Below, in pieces: positions 43,137-51,831 of a stretch of 64,000 bases of DNA (within the stretch, counting starts at the first letter, position 1; each line of letters begins with the position of its first letter). Source of the stretch: Lewinellaceae bacterium (GTDB taxonomy: Bacteria; Bacteroidota; Bacteroidia; Chitinophagales; Saprospiraceae); assembly GCA_020636325.1 (NCBI GenBank), contig JACJYC010000003.1:434001-498000 (forward strand). The letters are read 5' to 3'. The notes beneath the pieces are model-generated. The model searched no databases, was not told where the DNA came from, and saw nothing but the letters and a program-made list of their open reading frames with translations. Made by a program: the position numbers and the translations under genes.

Positions 43137-46100
43137 ATGCCTGAATTCGTCCATTTGCATTGCCATACCCAATTTTCCCTGCTCGATGGAGCCGCCGATA
43201 TCGGCACCATGATGAACAAGGCGCAAAAAGACGGTCAGAAAGGGGTTGCGCTGACGGACCACGGCAATATGTTCGGCGCCTTCAAATTCACGTATGAGGC
43301 GCAAAAAAGAGATCTCAAGCCCATCATCGGATGTGAGTTCTACCTGGTTGAAGACCGGCACAAGAAGGCCTTTTCAAGAGCAAACGGCGAATCGGATGAA
43401 CGTTTCCACCAATTGTTGCTGGCCAAAAACCAGAAAGGATACGAAAACATTTCCAAACTCTGTTCGCTCGGCTACCTGGAAGGGCTGTACAGCAAATTCC
43501 CGAGGATTGACAAGGAATTGCTGCTCCAGCACCACGAAGGCCTGATCGCGACAAGCTGCTGCATCGGCGCGGAAATCCCGCAGGCCATCCTCCGCGGCAA
43601 AGTGGAAGAAGCCGAAGAGAAACTGAAGTGGTGGCTCGACCTCTTCGGCGAGGATTTCTACATTGAGCTGCAACGGCACCGCGGGCTGGAAAATATCGAC
43701 GGGCTCGGCATCAGCCAGGAGGACGTCAACCAGCAATTGCTGAAATTTGCCGCCAAATACAATGTCAAGGTCATTGCCACCAATGACTCTCATTATGTTG
43801 ATGAGGAGGATTTCGCTCCGCATGATATCCTGCTTTGCATCAATACCAACAGCTTGCTGCAGGACGAAAAGCGGTTCAAATTCCCGAGCAGCGATTTTTA
43901 TTTCAAAACCCAGGGTGAAATGGGCAAGCTGTTCCAGGATGTGCCCTTTGCGCTGGACAATACCCTGGAGATCTTTGACAAGATCGACACGCTCAAGCTG
44001 GCCAGGGATATTTTGCTGCCGGCATTTCCGGTTCCGGAAGGTTTTACCTCCCAGGACGATTACCTGCGACACCTGACCTTTGACGGCGCCAGAAAGCGGT
44101 ACGGCTCCATTTCGCCCGAGGTGGAGGAACGGTTGAATTTTGAACTGTCCGTTATCAAGCAATCGGGGTATCCCGGGTACTTTCTCATTGTTCAGGACTT
44201 TACCAATACCGCCCGGAAAATGGGGGTTTCGGTCGGGCCCGGCCGGGGCAGCGCCGCTGGATCGGCCGTCGCCTATTGCATCGGCATCACCAATGTGGAC
44301 CCGATCAAATACGACCTGCTGTTCGAACGTTTCCTGAACCCCGAGCGGGTCTCCATGCCGGATATTGATATTGACTTTGACGACGAAGGCAGGGATAAGG
44401 TGATCAACTATGTGATCGAAAAATACGGCCGCAACCAGGTTGCGCAGATCGTCACCTACGGCACCATGGCCGCCAAACTCAGCCTCAGGGACGTCGGCCG
44501 GGTGATGAACGTGCCCCTGCCGGAAGTTGACCGGGTGGCCAAAACCTTTCCCCTGCACCTCAAGGCTACGCTCGCCAAGGTCCTGGCCGAACCCGATATC
44601 GATTCCAAGCTCAAGTCCGAACTCAACTCCGAAGAGCAGGAAAAGGCCTATCGGTTCAGGGACCTTGCAAAGGGCGAAGACGAGATCGGCCATATGATCC
44701 AGACGGCAAGGAAACTGGAAGGCTCGGTCCGCAATACCGGCATTCACGCCTGCGGGGTGGTCATCACGCCGGATGAGATCACCAAGTACGTCCCGGTGAA
44801 GGTGGACAAGGAGTCCGACATGTTGGTGACCCAATTTGACAACAGCGTGGCAGAAGCCGCCGGCTTGCTCAAAATGGACTTTCTGGGGCTGAAAACGCTG
44901 ACCATCATCAAGGATGCCGTCCGGATGGTCCGGGAAAACCACGGCGTCGACCTGGATATGGACAATATTCCGCTGGACGACCTGAAAACATACGAGCTTT
45001 TCCAGCGGGGGGATACGGTAGGCATATTCCAGTATGAAAGTTCCGGCATGCAGAAATACATGAAGGAGCTCGTGCCCACCACCTTTGAGGACCTGATCGC
45101 CATGAACGCCCTCTACCGGCCGGGGCCCCTTGAATACATCCCGAACTTCATCGCCCGTAAACACGGCCGCGAGCCCATTACCTACGACCTGCCGGACATG
45201 GAGGAATACCTCAGGGATACCTACGGCATCAGCGTCTACCAGGAGCAGGTCATGCTGCTGAGCCAGAAACTGGCCGGATTCTCCAAAGGCCAGGCGGACA
45301 AGCTGCGGAAGGCCATGGGTAAAAAGCTGAAAGCCGAACTGGATGCCATGTACCCCAAATTTCTGGCAGGGGGTGAGGAGCGCGGTCACCCGAAAAAGAT
45401 CCTGGAAAAGGTCTGGAAGGACTGGGAAGCCTTTGCCTCTTACGCCTTCAACAAGTCGCACTCCACCTGTTATGCGTTTGTCGCTTTCCAGACGGCCTAT
45501 CTCAAGGCCCACTATCCGGCTGAATTCATGGCTTCGGTGCTGACCCACAACAAGAATGACATTTCCAAGATCACCTTCTTCCTGCAGGAGTGCAAGCGGA
45601 TCGGCCTGACGGTACTGGGCCCGGATGTGAATGAAAGCGCCTCGGATTTTTCGGTGAACAAACTGGGGCAGGTGCGGTTCGGGCTTTCGGCCCTGAAAGG
45701 GGTAGGAGAGGGTCCTGTCGACGAGATCCTCAAGGATCGCTCCCAATCGGGCCCCTTCGGCAATATATTTGAATTTGTGCAGCGATTGACGGGTAACGCC
45801 ATCAACAAAAAGGTGATGGAAAGCCTGGCCCTGGGCGGCGCATTCGATTGCTTCGGCGATATTCTCAGGTCCCAGTATTTTGCGGCTTCCGACAAATACG
45901 ATTCCTTCATTGAACACCTCTTGCGGTACGGGGCGGCTTATCTGTCCCAAAAGGCTGAAGCGGCCACTTCCCTTTTCGGCGCTTCCGACGATATCATGCT
46001 GCCGGAGCCGACGCCCCCGGTTTGCCCGCCCTGGCCCTTGCTGGTCAAGCTCAACCGGGAAAAAGAGGTGACCGGCATCTTTATCAGCGGACATCCGCTG

Positions 46101-46670
46101 GACGATTACCGGGTCGAGATCGAGCATTTCATTTCCTGCCCGCTGGAAGAAGTCGAAAACCAGATGCAGCGGCCGCAGCTCAACCTGGCCGGCATGGTCA
46201 GCGTTGCCCGCCACATGATCTCCAAAAACGGCAACGGCTGGGGCATTTTTGAGATCAGCGATTACAATGCCAGCATGGAGTTCAAGCTCTTCGGGGAGGA
46301 TTATCAGAAATTCAAACATTTGCTGGAAGAAGGCAAAGCCCTGTTTCTGAAAGGCAATTTTCAGAAGGGTTGGCGGGGCGATGAAATGGAATTCAAGGTG
46401 AAAGAGATCAAATTGCTGGAAGGTGTCGCTGAAAGCCTGACGGAATCGATCACCCTCAAACTCCACCTGGATATGGTGACAGCTGATATGATTGAGCGGA
46501 TCGATGAACTTTGCCGGCAGTTTTCGGGCAAACACCGGCTAAAGATGGAATTGAGCGATCCGGCCAACCGGCTCCGGCTTAAACTGATGGCCAAGGAAAG
46601 AAAGGTGAACGCCGACAATGCCTTTGTCGCCGAACTGGATAAACTGGGCGTGGAATACAGCCTGAATTGA
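43137..46670 (+). CDS. dnaE: DNA polymerase III subunit alpha
   Basis: 1177 aa, normal DnaE1 length. PHP domain at the start (VHLHCHTQFSLLDGAADI), polymerase core with GPGRGSAAGSAVAYCIG (about 365) and the catalytic aspartates in MPDIDIDFDDEGRDKV (about 410), fingers region SVYQEQVMLLSQKLAGFSKG, a tandem HhH section, and a C-terminal OB-fold (LNLAGMVSVARHMISKNGNG). It is the replicative polymerase. The RluA-type gene starts 5 nt after its stop, suggesting co-transcription. Confidence 0.98.
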   Translation: MPEFVHLHCHTQFSLLDGAADIGTMMNKAQKDGQKGVALTDHGNMFGAFKFTYEAQKRDLKPIIGCEFYLVEDRHKKAFSRANGESDERFHQLLLAKNQKGYENISKLCSLGYLEGLYSKFPRIDKELLLQHHEGLIATSCCIGAEIPQAILRGKVEEAEEKLKWWLDLFGEDFYIELQRHRGLENIDGLGISQEDVNQQLLKFAAKYNVKVIATNDSHYVDEEDFAPHDILLCINTNSLLQDEKRFKFPSSDFYFKTQGEMGKLFQDVPFALDNTLEIFDKIDTLKLARDILLPAFPVPEGFTSQDDYLRHLTFDGARKRYGSISPEVEERLNFELSVIKQSGYPGYFLIVQDFTNTARKMGVSVGPGRGSAAGSAVAYCIGITNVDPIKYDLLFERFLNPERVSMPDIDIDFDDEGRDKVINYVIEKYGRNQVAQIVTYGTMAAKLSLRDVGRVMNVPLPEVDRVAKTFPLHLKATLAKVLAEPDIDSKLKSELNSEEQEKAYRFRDLAKGEDEIGHMIQTARKLEGSVRNTGIHACGVVITPDEITKYVPVKVDKESDMLVTQFDNSVAEAAGLLKMDFLGLKTLTIIKDAVRMVRENHGVDLDMDNIPLDDLKTYELFQRGDTVGIFQYESSGMQKYMKELVPTTFEDLIAMNALYRPGPLEYIPNFIARKHGREPITYDLPDMEEYLRDTYGISVYQEQVMLLSQKLAGFSKGQADKLRKAMGKKLKAELDAMYPKFLAGGEERGHPKKILEKVWKDWEAFASYAFNKSHSTCYAFVAFQTAYLKAHYPAEFMASVLTHNKNDISKITFFLQECKRIGLTVLGPDVNESASDFSVNKLGQVRFGLSALKGVGEGPVDEILKDRSQSGPFGNIFEFVQRLTGNAINKKVMESLALGGAFDCFGDILRSQYFAASDKYDSFIEHLLRYGAAYLSQKAEAATSLFGASDDIMLPEPTPPVCPPWPLLVKLNREKEVTGIFISGHPLDDYRVEIEHFISCPLEEVENQMQRPQLNLAGMVSVARHMISKNGNGWGIFEISDYNASMEFKLFGEDYQKFKHLLEEGKALFLKGNFQKGWRGDEMEFKVKEIKLLEGVAESLTESITLKLHLDMVTADMIERIDELCRQFSGKHRLKMELSDPANRLRLKLMAKERKVNADNAFVAELDKLGVEYSLN

Positions 46671-46675
46671 TATTC

Positions 46676-47356
46676 ATGGACGCCGCGTTTGAAATATTGC
46701 TGGAAACGGACCAATATCTGGTCATCAACAAGCCTGCCGGGGTAAATGTGGAGCGGCTTCCCCAGGGGTTCCCTTCCGTGGAAGAAATGGTGGAAAACCA
46801 TATGAGGGGCAAAGGCGTGAAAAAGCCCTTTGCCGGGATTGTCCACCGGTTGGACCGGCCGGTCAGCGGCGTGCTGCTGATCGCCAAAAAGAAAAGCGCG
46901 CTTAAGTTGCTCAACGAGCAGTTCAGGCTCAGGAAGATCCGGAAGGCATATCAGGCCCTGGTTTATCCCGCTCCGGCGGAGGACCGCGGCATTCTGCACC
47001 ACTGGCTGGTAAAAGACCAGAAAGAAAAACGGTCGGAAGCCTATCCGGAGCCGAGGGGGAATGCAAAGGAAGCATTCCTGGAGTTTGAGCGCATTTCCAT
47101 ATCGGCAGCCGGCGAAGGGCTCCTGAAAGTTATTCCTTCCGGCGGGCAGTTTCATCAGATCCGGGTGCAGCTCGCTGCGGCGGGCTGGCCGATATTGGGG
47201 GATGCAAAGTATGGATCCATAGGGGCCTTTAAACAAGATGCCATAGCACTGCACGCAATCCTTCTGGCATTTGAAGATCCCGTTTCTCGCCGGGAAATCA
47301 TTGTGACCTCTCTTCCTGGTTTTTTGCCAGGGCCATCCAACCTTTCACTGGTCTGA
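46676..47356 (+). CDS. RluA-family pseudouridine synthase
   Basis: 226 aa from the ATG at 46676 (a TTG at 46667 overlaps the dnaE stop and is less likely). Catalytic motif GIVHRLDRPVSGVLLIAK (Asp about 61) and the C-terminal GGQFHQIRVQLAAAGWPILGD typical of RluA/TruC enzymes. There is no S4 domain. It isomerises uridine in rRNA or tRNA; target unknown. Its last 59 bp overlap the 3' end of the convergent membrane-protein gene. Confidence 0.9.
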   Translation: MDAAFEILLETDQYLVINKPAGVNVERLPQGFPSVEEMVENHMRGKGVKKPFAGIVHRLDRPVSGVLLIAKKKSALKLLNEQFRLRKIRKAYQALVYPAPAEDRGILHHWLVKDQKEKRSEAYPEPRGNAKEAFLEFERISISAAGEGLLKVIPSGGQFHQIRVQLAAAGWPILGDAKYGSIGAFKQDAIALHAILLAFEDPVSRREIIVTSLPGFLPGPSNLSLV

Positions 47357-48587
47357 AAAAACCAAAGAAGTTTCCAGTACTGCCGGCTGTAAGCACAATT
47401 GCCAGTCCGACCGGCATAAATGCCGAGATGGTGAATAACATCTCATGGTAATAAGGAAGAAAGCCCAGCTTTGCCCACAGCAGGATGCCCTGGAGGAAGA
47501 GCAGGGATTCCGATCCGATGAAACCGGCCTGAAAAAGAAACATCCCCAGGCGTGGCCGGCGGGCGGCAACTACCAACCAGCCCTTTTGCATGGAAATACC
47601 GAGCATAAAATGTGTCACAACGCCAAGCAGGATCAGGTGTATGAATCCCAGTACAAAATTGCGGATGGTATAGGCGATTGTAGCAATATAGGGAATGATG
47701 ACAACCGTTTGGATCAAGACCTTTAAAACAAAAGCTAGTAATGAAATGGTCAGCATGCCCGAAGCCTGACCGAATTTTTGCTTCAGACTTGCCCTGTTTC
47801 GCCAGATTACCTCAATCAGCAAAGCGGAAGCCGCAAATTGGAGTAAAACACCGGCACTGTTGAGCCAAAAAAGGATTTTGACTGGATTTGACCAGGTTAC
47901 CGCCAACAAGAAGGTGAGCAGGCATGATATGGATAAAAGGTAAAAGAACCAAAGAAGTTTGCCCCGGACGAAGCGGAGCCCAAGATTTTCCATCTCCCTG
48001 AAGATGAGCGCAAGGATGGCAAACAGGAACCAGCCGTTGAACTGAAAATGCAGATAGAACTGAACACTCATGTAATAAAGTGCTGATCCTTTTAATTGTA
48101 GCGCCATAATGGGGCCCATTGCCCATAAGCTTAAAGTGGACAGGATCATCCAGAAAAAACTGGCTTTGACCAGGAGGCCTGAAAATTGACCATGATGGGG
48201 CGTTTTCCGGAAATCTTTTAGAAACCGGTACGCAAAAAAATAGGACAGGATCATTTGAGCGGTAGAAAAAAAGATGGCCCAACCACCATATCCCTGCAGT
48301 GGAAATGCGACAAGCATCCCCATTACGGCCAGCTGGTTGAGCCAGAAAACCATCCTGTAAAAACTGCTTTTTCTTTGCGGAGGGAGTAGAAACCCTTCGA
48401 TGTAGTGCACATATATTGCGACGAATACCCATCCCAGCATGGCTATATGCGAATGAGCGTGCAATATTTTCATGAAATCAATTCCCGGGATTTCATGAAT
48501 GAAAATGAACCGGAGGGTAACCCCAAGGAAGGCCGCAATGAGCAGATTCAATAAAGCGATCCGAATTCCGAAAGCAGGTTTCAACAT
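47298..48587 (-). CDS. Polytopic histidine-rich membrane protein, NnrS/heme-copper-like
   Basis: 429 aa with about twelve hydrophobic helices. Histidines cluster in helices: ILHAHSHIAMLGWVFVAIY (about 42-60), YLHFQFNGWFLFAIL (about 180) and FIHLILLGVVTHFMLGI (about 315), an arrangement suited to heme or copper binding, as in NnrS or truncated heme-copper oxidase subunit I. Proteins of this look occur near denitrification genes in Bacteroidota. It is the third gene of a leftward set (Rrf2 regulator, cytochrome c, this gene, 9-nt gap) divergent from nosZ. A role in electron supply or NO handling is inferred. Confidence 0.6.
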   Translation of the reverse strand: MLKPAFGIRIALLNLLIAAFLGVTLRFIFIHEIPGIDFMKILHAHSHIAMLGWVFVAIYVHYIEGFLLPPQRKSSFYRMVFWLNQLAVMGMLVAFPLQGYGGWAIFFSTAQMILSYFFAYRFLKDFRKTPHHGQFSGLLVKASFFWMILSTLSLWAMGPIMALQLKGSALYYMSVQFYLHFQFNGWFLFAILALIFREMENLGLRFVRGKLLWFFYLLSISCLLTFLLAVTWSNPVKILFWLNSAGVLLQFAASALLIEVIWRNRASLKQKFGQASGMLTISLLAFVLKVLIQTVVIIPYIATIAYTIRNFVLGFIHLILLGVVTHFMLGISMQKGWLVVAARRPRLGMFLFQAGFIGSESLLFLQGILLWAKLGFLPYYHEMLFTISAFMPVGLAIVLTAGSTGNFFGFFRPVKGWMALAKNQEERSQ

Positions 48588-48596
48588 GAATTTTGA

Positions 48597-49076
48597 TTAT
48601 TGGCCGGATGACCCTCCATCGTTGTCCAGCATGAATTCCAGGACATCCCGGGCATCACCCACGGAAAGGTTCTGGTTGGGCATCCTGACTAGGCATTCCT
48701 TTAGCAGCTCCCTTGCTGCGGGATCTTGTTCCAGCATGACATCCACATTTGTGGCCATGTTCATGATCCATTCCGGTTTCCGTCTTTGAGTAACACCGGC
48801 CCATCCCGGCCCGACGACCCTCTGGTCGGTGAGCTTGTGGCAGGCAGAGCATTTCATATCGTAGATGGCCTTTCCCCTGCCGACCATAGCCTGATCGAGC
48901 GGATTATTCAGATCAACATGCGTTATTTCGCCGATGCCCTTTCCGTCTGCTGTTTTGGCTGGAGTTGAAACTGCGGTACCCGAGCCCTCACCGGATGTGC
49001 CGGAATCAGAAGGAGATCCGTTGCCGCAGGAGGCTGAAACCATTGCCAAAGCCAGGCAAAAGATTACATTTTTCAT
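48597..49076 (-). CDS. Lipoprotein cytochrome c
   Basis: 159 aa. Signal peptide with lipobox (VSASC, Cys about 17), a Ser/Gly/Thr-rich linker (18-65), then a small class I cytochrome c domain: heme-binding CSACH (about 92) and a likely axial methionine in VRMPNQNLS. Anchored to a membrane leaflet, it probably carries electrons to nosZ, whose gene is divergent. It lies 18 nt after the Rrf2 regulator gene and 9 nt before the membrane protein gene, so all three share a transcript. Confidence 0.88.
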   Translation of the reverse strand: MKNVIFCLALAMVSASCGNGSPSDSGTSGEGSGTAVSTPAKTADGKGIGEITHVDLNNPLDQAMVGRGKAIYDMKCSACHKLTDQRVVGPGWAGVTQRRKPEWIMNMATNVDVMLEQDPAARELLKECLVRMPNQNLSVGDARDVLEFMLDNDGGSSGQ

Positions 49077-49094
49077 GATCGTTGTTTTTATTTT

Positions 49095-49517
49095 TCACAA
49101 ATTAAGATGCTCCTTTTTGATGCTAAGCGCCAGGTCCTTGATGATCTGGTGTTCCAACTGGAATTTCAGTCCCTGCCTGAATGCATTTGCCTGTACGTGT
49201 AACGGGCAGGGGTGTTTATGAGAGCAGGCAGGTAAACCCAATACACAGGCATGCAGAAGATCCGGCCCGTCGATACAATTGATGATTTCGCTCAGGTTGG
49301 AGTCTGCGTTTTCCGGACTCAGGTAGAACCCGCCTCCGGGGCCCTTAACAGAAGAGATCAACCCGGCCTTCGCCAGTTGTTGAAGGATCTTGGCTAAAAA
49401 GGGAGCCGGGACATTCAACTCAGTTGCAATTTCCTTCACGCCGGCCCGGATACCGGTTTCGAGAGAAGCGAGAAAGAGAACTGCACGGATACCGTATTTG
49501 CAAGACTTTGAAAACAT
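49095..49517 (-). CDS. Rrf2-family regulator with iron-sulfur-type cysteines (NsrR-like)
   Basis: 140 aa. Winged helix DNA-binding domain (SCKYGIRAVLFLASL, VPAPFLAKILQQLAKAGLI, wing GPGGGFYLS) and a downstream three-cysteine stretch CVLGLPACSHKHPC, spacing C-x6-C-x5-C, like the cluster ligands of NsrR and IscR. NsrR senses nitric oxide. Placed divergently from nosZ and heading its own operon, it probably controls both sides in response to NO or oxygen. A TATATTTG box lies 15 nt upstream of the ATG. The match to NsrR specifically is inference. Confidence 0.85.
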   Translation of the reverse strand: MFSKSCKYGIRAVLFLASLETGIRAGVKEIATELNVPAPFLAKILQQLAKAGLISSVKGPGGGFYLSPENADSNLSEIINCIDGPDLLHACVLGLPACSHKHPCPLHVQANAFRQGLKFQLEHQIIKDLALSIKKEHLNL

Positions 49518-49531
49518 TTGTAAGTTTTTTG

Positions 49532-49539
49532 CAAATATA
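49532..49539 (-). promoter_or_regulatory. -7 promoter box for the Rrf2-cytochrome operon
   Basis: Reverse-strand TATATTTG, a perfect TAnnTTTG match, about 15 nt before the ATG. Short leader. Confidence 0.6.
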
Positions 49540-49661
49540 AAAGATTTTTAGGTATTTTAATTTAAAATTGTTTTACAAAGCGTTGTTTCGGAGATGATTG
49601 ATTTTGCTCCGGTATTTTGCGCAAAATGATGATAATGTGCGAATAAATCAATTGATAAAAA

Positions 49662-49675
49662 TCATTGCGCTTGGT
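49662..49675 (+). promoter_or_regulatory. FNR/DNR-type box upstream of nosZ
   Basis: TTGATAAAAATCAT matches the FNR/DNR consensus TTGAT-N4-ATCAA at 9 of 10 defined positions. It is centred about 52 nt upstream of the start predicted from the -7 box at 49710. The neighbouring ATCAATTGAT is itself a palindrome. Activation by a Crp/Fnr regulator is likely; which one is unknown. Confidence 0.55.
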
Positions 49676-49709
49676 GATTTTTATCTTTTTTAGATTTTTT
49701 AACCGGACC

Positions 49710-49717
49710 TACATTTG
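49710..49717 (+). promoter_or_regulatory. -7 promoter box for the nosZ operon
   Basis: TACATTTG, a full TAnnTTTG match, 59 nt before the nosZ ATG. The -33 position lacks TTG, as expected of an activator-dependent promoter. Confidence 0.55.
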
Positions 49718-49776
49718 TAAAAAGGATAAAAACATCCTTTATTGATCACAATTCTTTCTAACTAAATTATCTCACC

Positions 49777-51759
49777 ATGAAAATCCATTCCGGCTTTCGA
49801 CAGCTCCTATATTGGGTTTTGCCTATATTAGGAATCTTTGCGATGATATCCTGCAATAGTGAAAAAAACGACTCCACCGCCGGGGTTCTGGCCGGGGATG
49901 CCGCCTCCCAGGTCTATGTAGCGCCTGGAAAGTACGATGAGTTTTACGCCTTCATGTCAGGAGGCTTCAGCGGGCAGGTCAGTGTTTATGGATTGCCCTC
50001 AGGCAGATTGTTGAAGGTCATTCCGGTTTTTTCGCTGGACGCTGAAAAGGGGTACGGCTTCAACGAGGAGACCAAACCGATGCTCAATACGTCGCATGGA
50101 TTTGTACCGTGGGATGACGCTCACCACCCTGAGCTTTCTCAGACCAACGGCTCTACAGATGGTCGATGGCTTTTTATCAACGGGAACAACACGCCGAGGG
50201 TGGCCAGGATCGACCTGACCACATTTGAGACGGCAGAAATCATCGAAATCCCGAATAGCGGCGGCAATCACAGTTCTCCATTTACCACTGAAAATACGGA
50301 ATATGTTGTAGCAGGTACCCGTTTCGGGGTCCCGTACCCCCAAAGAGATGTCGAAATCAACAGTTACGCCGAGAATTTCAAAGGTATGCTCACCTTTATC
50401 AAGGTAGCTGACGACGGCGGTATGGAGATCGCATTTCAGGTGCTTTTGCCGGCATTTGACTATGACCTGGCCCACTCCGGCAAAGGCAAGTCGAATGGGT
50501 GGACCTTCTTTACCACCTATAATACCGAGCAGAAAAATACCCTACTTGAAGTGGCAGCCTCTCAAAACGACAAGGACTTCATAGCTGCGGTGAATTGGAA
50601 AAAAGCCGAAGAATACATTCAGCAGGGAAAGTTCAAGGAAATCCCGGCGAGGTATGCGCATAACCTGTACAGCGATAAAAACCATTCGGGAACTTCCACT
50701 ATGATGGATAAGGTAAAGGTCTTGCTACCATCAGAATGCCCCGGCCTGGTTTATTTCCTTCCCACACCCAAATCTCCGCATGGTGTCGACGTTGATCCCA
50801 CGGGAGAATACATTGTAGGCAACGGGAAATTATCTGCAGACCTGACCGTGCACTCTTTTACCAGGATGCTCAAAGCGATCGAGAATCAGGCTTTCGAATC
50901 GGAAGTAGCGGGCATTCCGGTATTGAAGTTTGAAGAGGTCGTGGGCGGGGTGGTAAAAGAGCCCGGCCTGGGGCCGTTGCACACCGAATTTGATGCCAAC
51001 GGCAATGCGTATACCACCTTCTTCATCTCGTCGGAGATCGTAAAATGGAAAGTGGGAACCTGGGAGGTTTTGGACCGCACCCCATGTTATTATTCGGTGG
51101 GACACCTGATGATCCCCGGAGGGGATTCGAAGAACCCGCAAGGCAAATACATGGTTGCACTGAACAAGATAACAAAAGACCGCTACCTGCCCACAGGTCC
51201 GGAGCTGTGCCATGCAGCCCAGTTGTATGATATTTCCGGAGATAAGATAAAATTGCTGCTCGATTTTCCGACCGTTGGCGAACCCCACTATGCCCAGGGG
51301 ATTTCTGCTGACCGGATCCAGAGCAAATCCAAAAAGTTCTTCCCGATTGAGGAAAACGAACACCCGTATCGCGCAATGGGCGAAAAAGATGCAAAGGTGG
51401 TCAGAGAGGGCAATACCGTTCACGTTTACATGACCACCATCAGGAGTCACTTCGCACCGGACAACATCGAAGGTGTAAAAGTGGGGGATAAGGTCCTGTT
51501 CCACATTACAAACCTTGAACAAGACTGGGATGTTCCGCATGGTTTTGCAGTTCTCGGAGCCAATAATGCCGAGTTGCTGGTCATGCCGGGACAGACGGAG
51601 ACCCTGGCGTGGGAACCCAAAACAGAAGGCGTATTTCCATTTTATTGCACCGATTTCTGTTCGGCACTCCACCAGGAAATGCAGGGGTATGTCCGTGTTT
51701 CGGCAAGGGATGCCGCTGTAGCCCTGAAATGGGGCCTGGGAGAAGAAATAACGCAATAG
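49777..51759 (+). CDS. nosZ: Nitrous oxide reductase, clade II type
   Basis: 660 aa. The N-terminus is a Sec-type lipoprotein signal (AMISC, Cys about 26), not a twin-arginine signal, which marks clade II enzymes. A beta-propeller carries the CuZ ligands, seen around DDAHHPELSQTNGSTDGRW, LAHSGKGKSNGW, PHGVDVDPTG, LGPLHTEFDANGN and GELCHAAQ-like PELCHAAQ. The C-terminal cupredoxin domain carries the CuA set in CTDFCSALHQEM (C-x3-C-x3-H-x2-M). It reduces N2O to N2 in the periplasm. First gene of nosZ-nosB-like-nosL-nosD-nosF-nosY. A strong hairpin follows the stop. Confidence 0.97.
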   Translation: MKIHSGFRQLLYWVLPILGIFAMISCNSEKNDSTAGVLAGDAASQVYVAPGKYDEFYAFMSGGFSGQVSVYGLPSGRLLKVIPVFSLDAEKGYGFNEETKPMLNTSHGFVPWDDAHHPELSQTNGSTDGRWLFINGNNTPRVARIDLTTFETAEIIEIPNSGGNHSSPFTTENTEYVVAGTRFGVPYPQRDVEINSYAENFKGMLTFIKVADDGGMEIAFQVLLPAFDYDLAHSGKGKSNGWTFFTTYNTEQKNTLLEVAASQNDKDFIAAVNWKKAEEYIQQGKFKEIPARYAHNLYSDKNHSGTSTMMDKVKVLLPSECPGLVYFLPTPKSPHGVDVDPTGEYIVGNGKLSADLTVHSFTRMLKAIENQAFESEVAGIPVLKFEEVVGGVVKEPGLGPLHTEFDANGNAYTTFFISSEIVKWKVGTWEVLDRTPCYYSVGHLMIPGGDSKNPQGKYMVALNKITKDRYLPTGPELCHAAQLYDISGDKIKLLLDFPTVGEPHYAQGISADRIQSKSKKFFPIEENEHPYRAMGEKDAKVVREGNTVHVYMTTIRSHFAPDNIEGVKVGDKVLFHITNLEQDWDVPHGFAVLGANNAELLVMPGQTETLAWEPKTEGVFPFYCTDFCSALHQEMQGYVRVSARDAAVALKWGLGEEITQ

Positions 51760-51771
51760 ACCTTCTTATTC

Positions 51772-51817
51772 ACCCCGGTGTTGCAGGAGCCAGCTCCCGG
51801 CTTCTGCGCACCGGGGT
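51772..51817 (+). promoter_or_regulatory. Strong intercistronic hairpin after nosZ
   Basis: ACCCCGGTG (51772-51780) pairs perfectly with CACCGGGGT (51809-51817), and inside GCAGGAGCC (51783-51791) pairs with GGCTTCTGC (51799-51807) with one G-U. It begins 13 nt after the nosZ stop and has no T-tract. It probably stabilises nosZ mRNA or attenuates read-through into the accessory genes. Confidence 0.6.
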
Positions 51818-51831
51818 ATAATCGAAATCGC

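Noticed and set aside
43374..46535. 1053-codon reverse open frame
   Set aside because: Antisense shadow of dnaE, with no domain and low-complexity composition.
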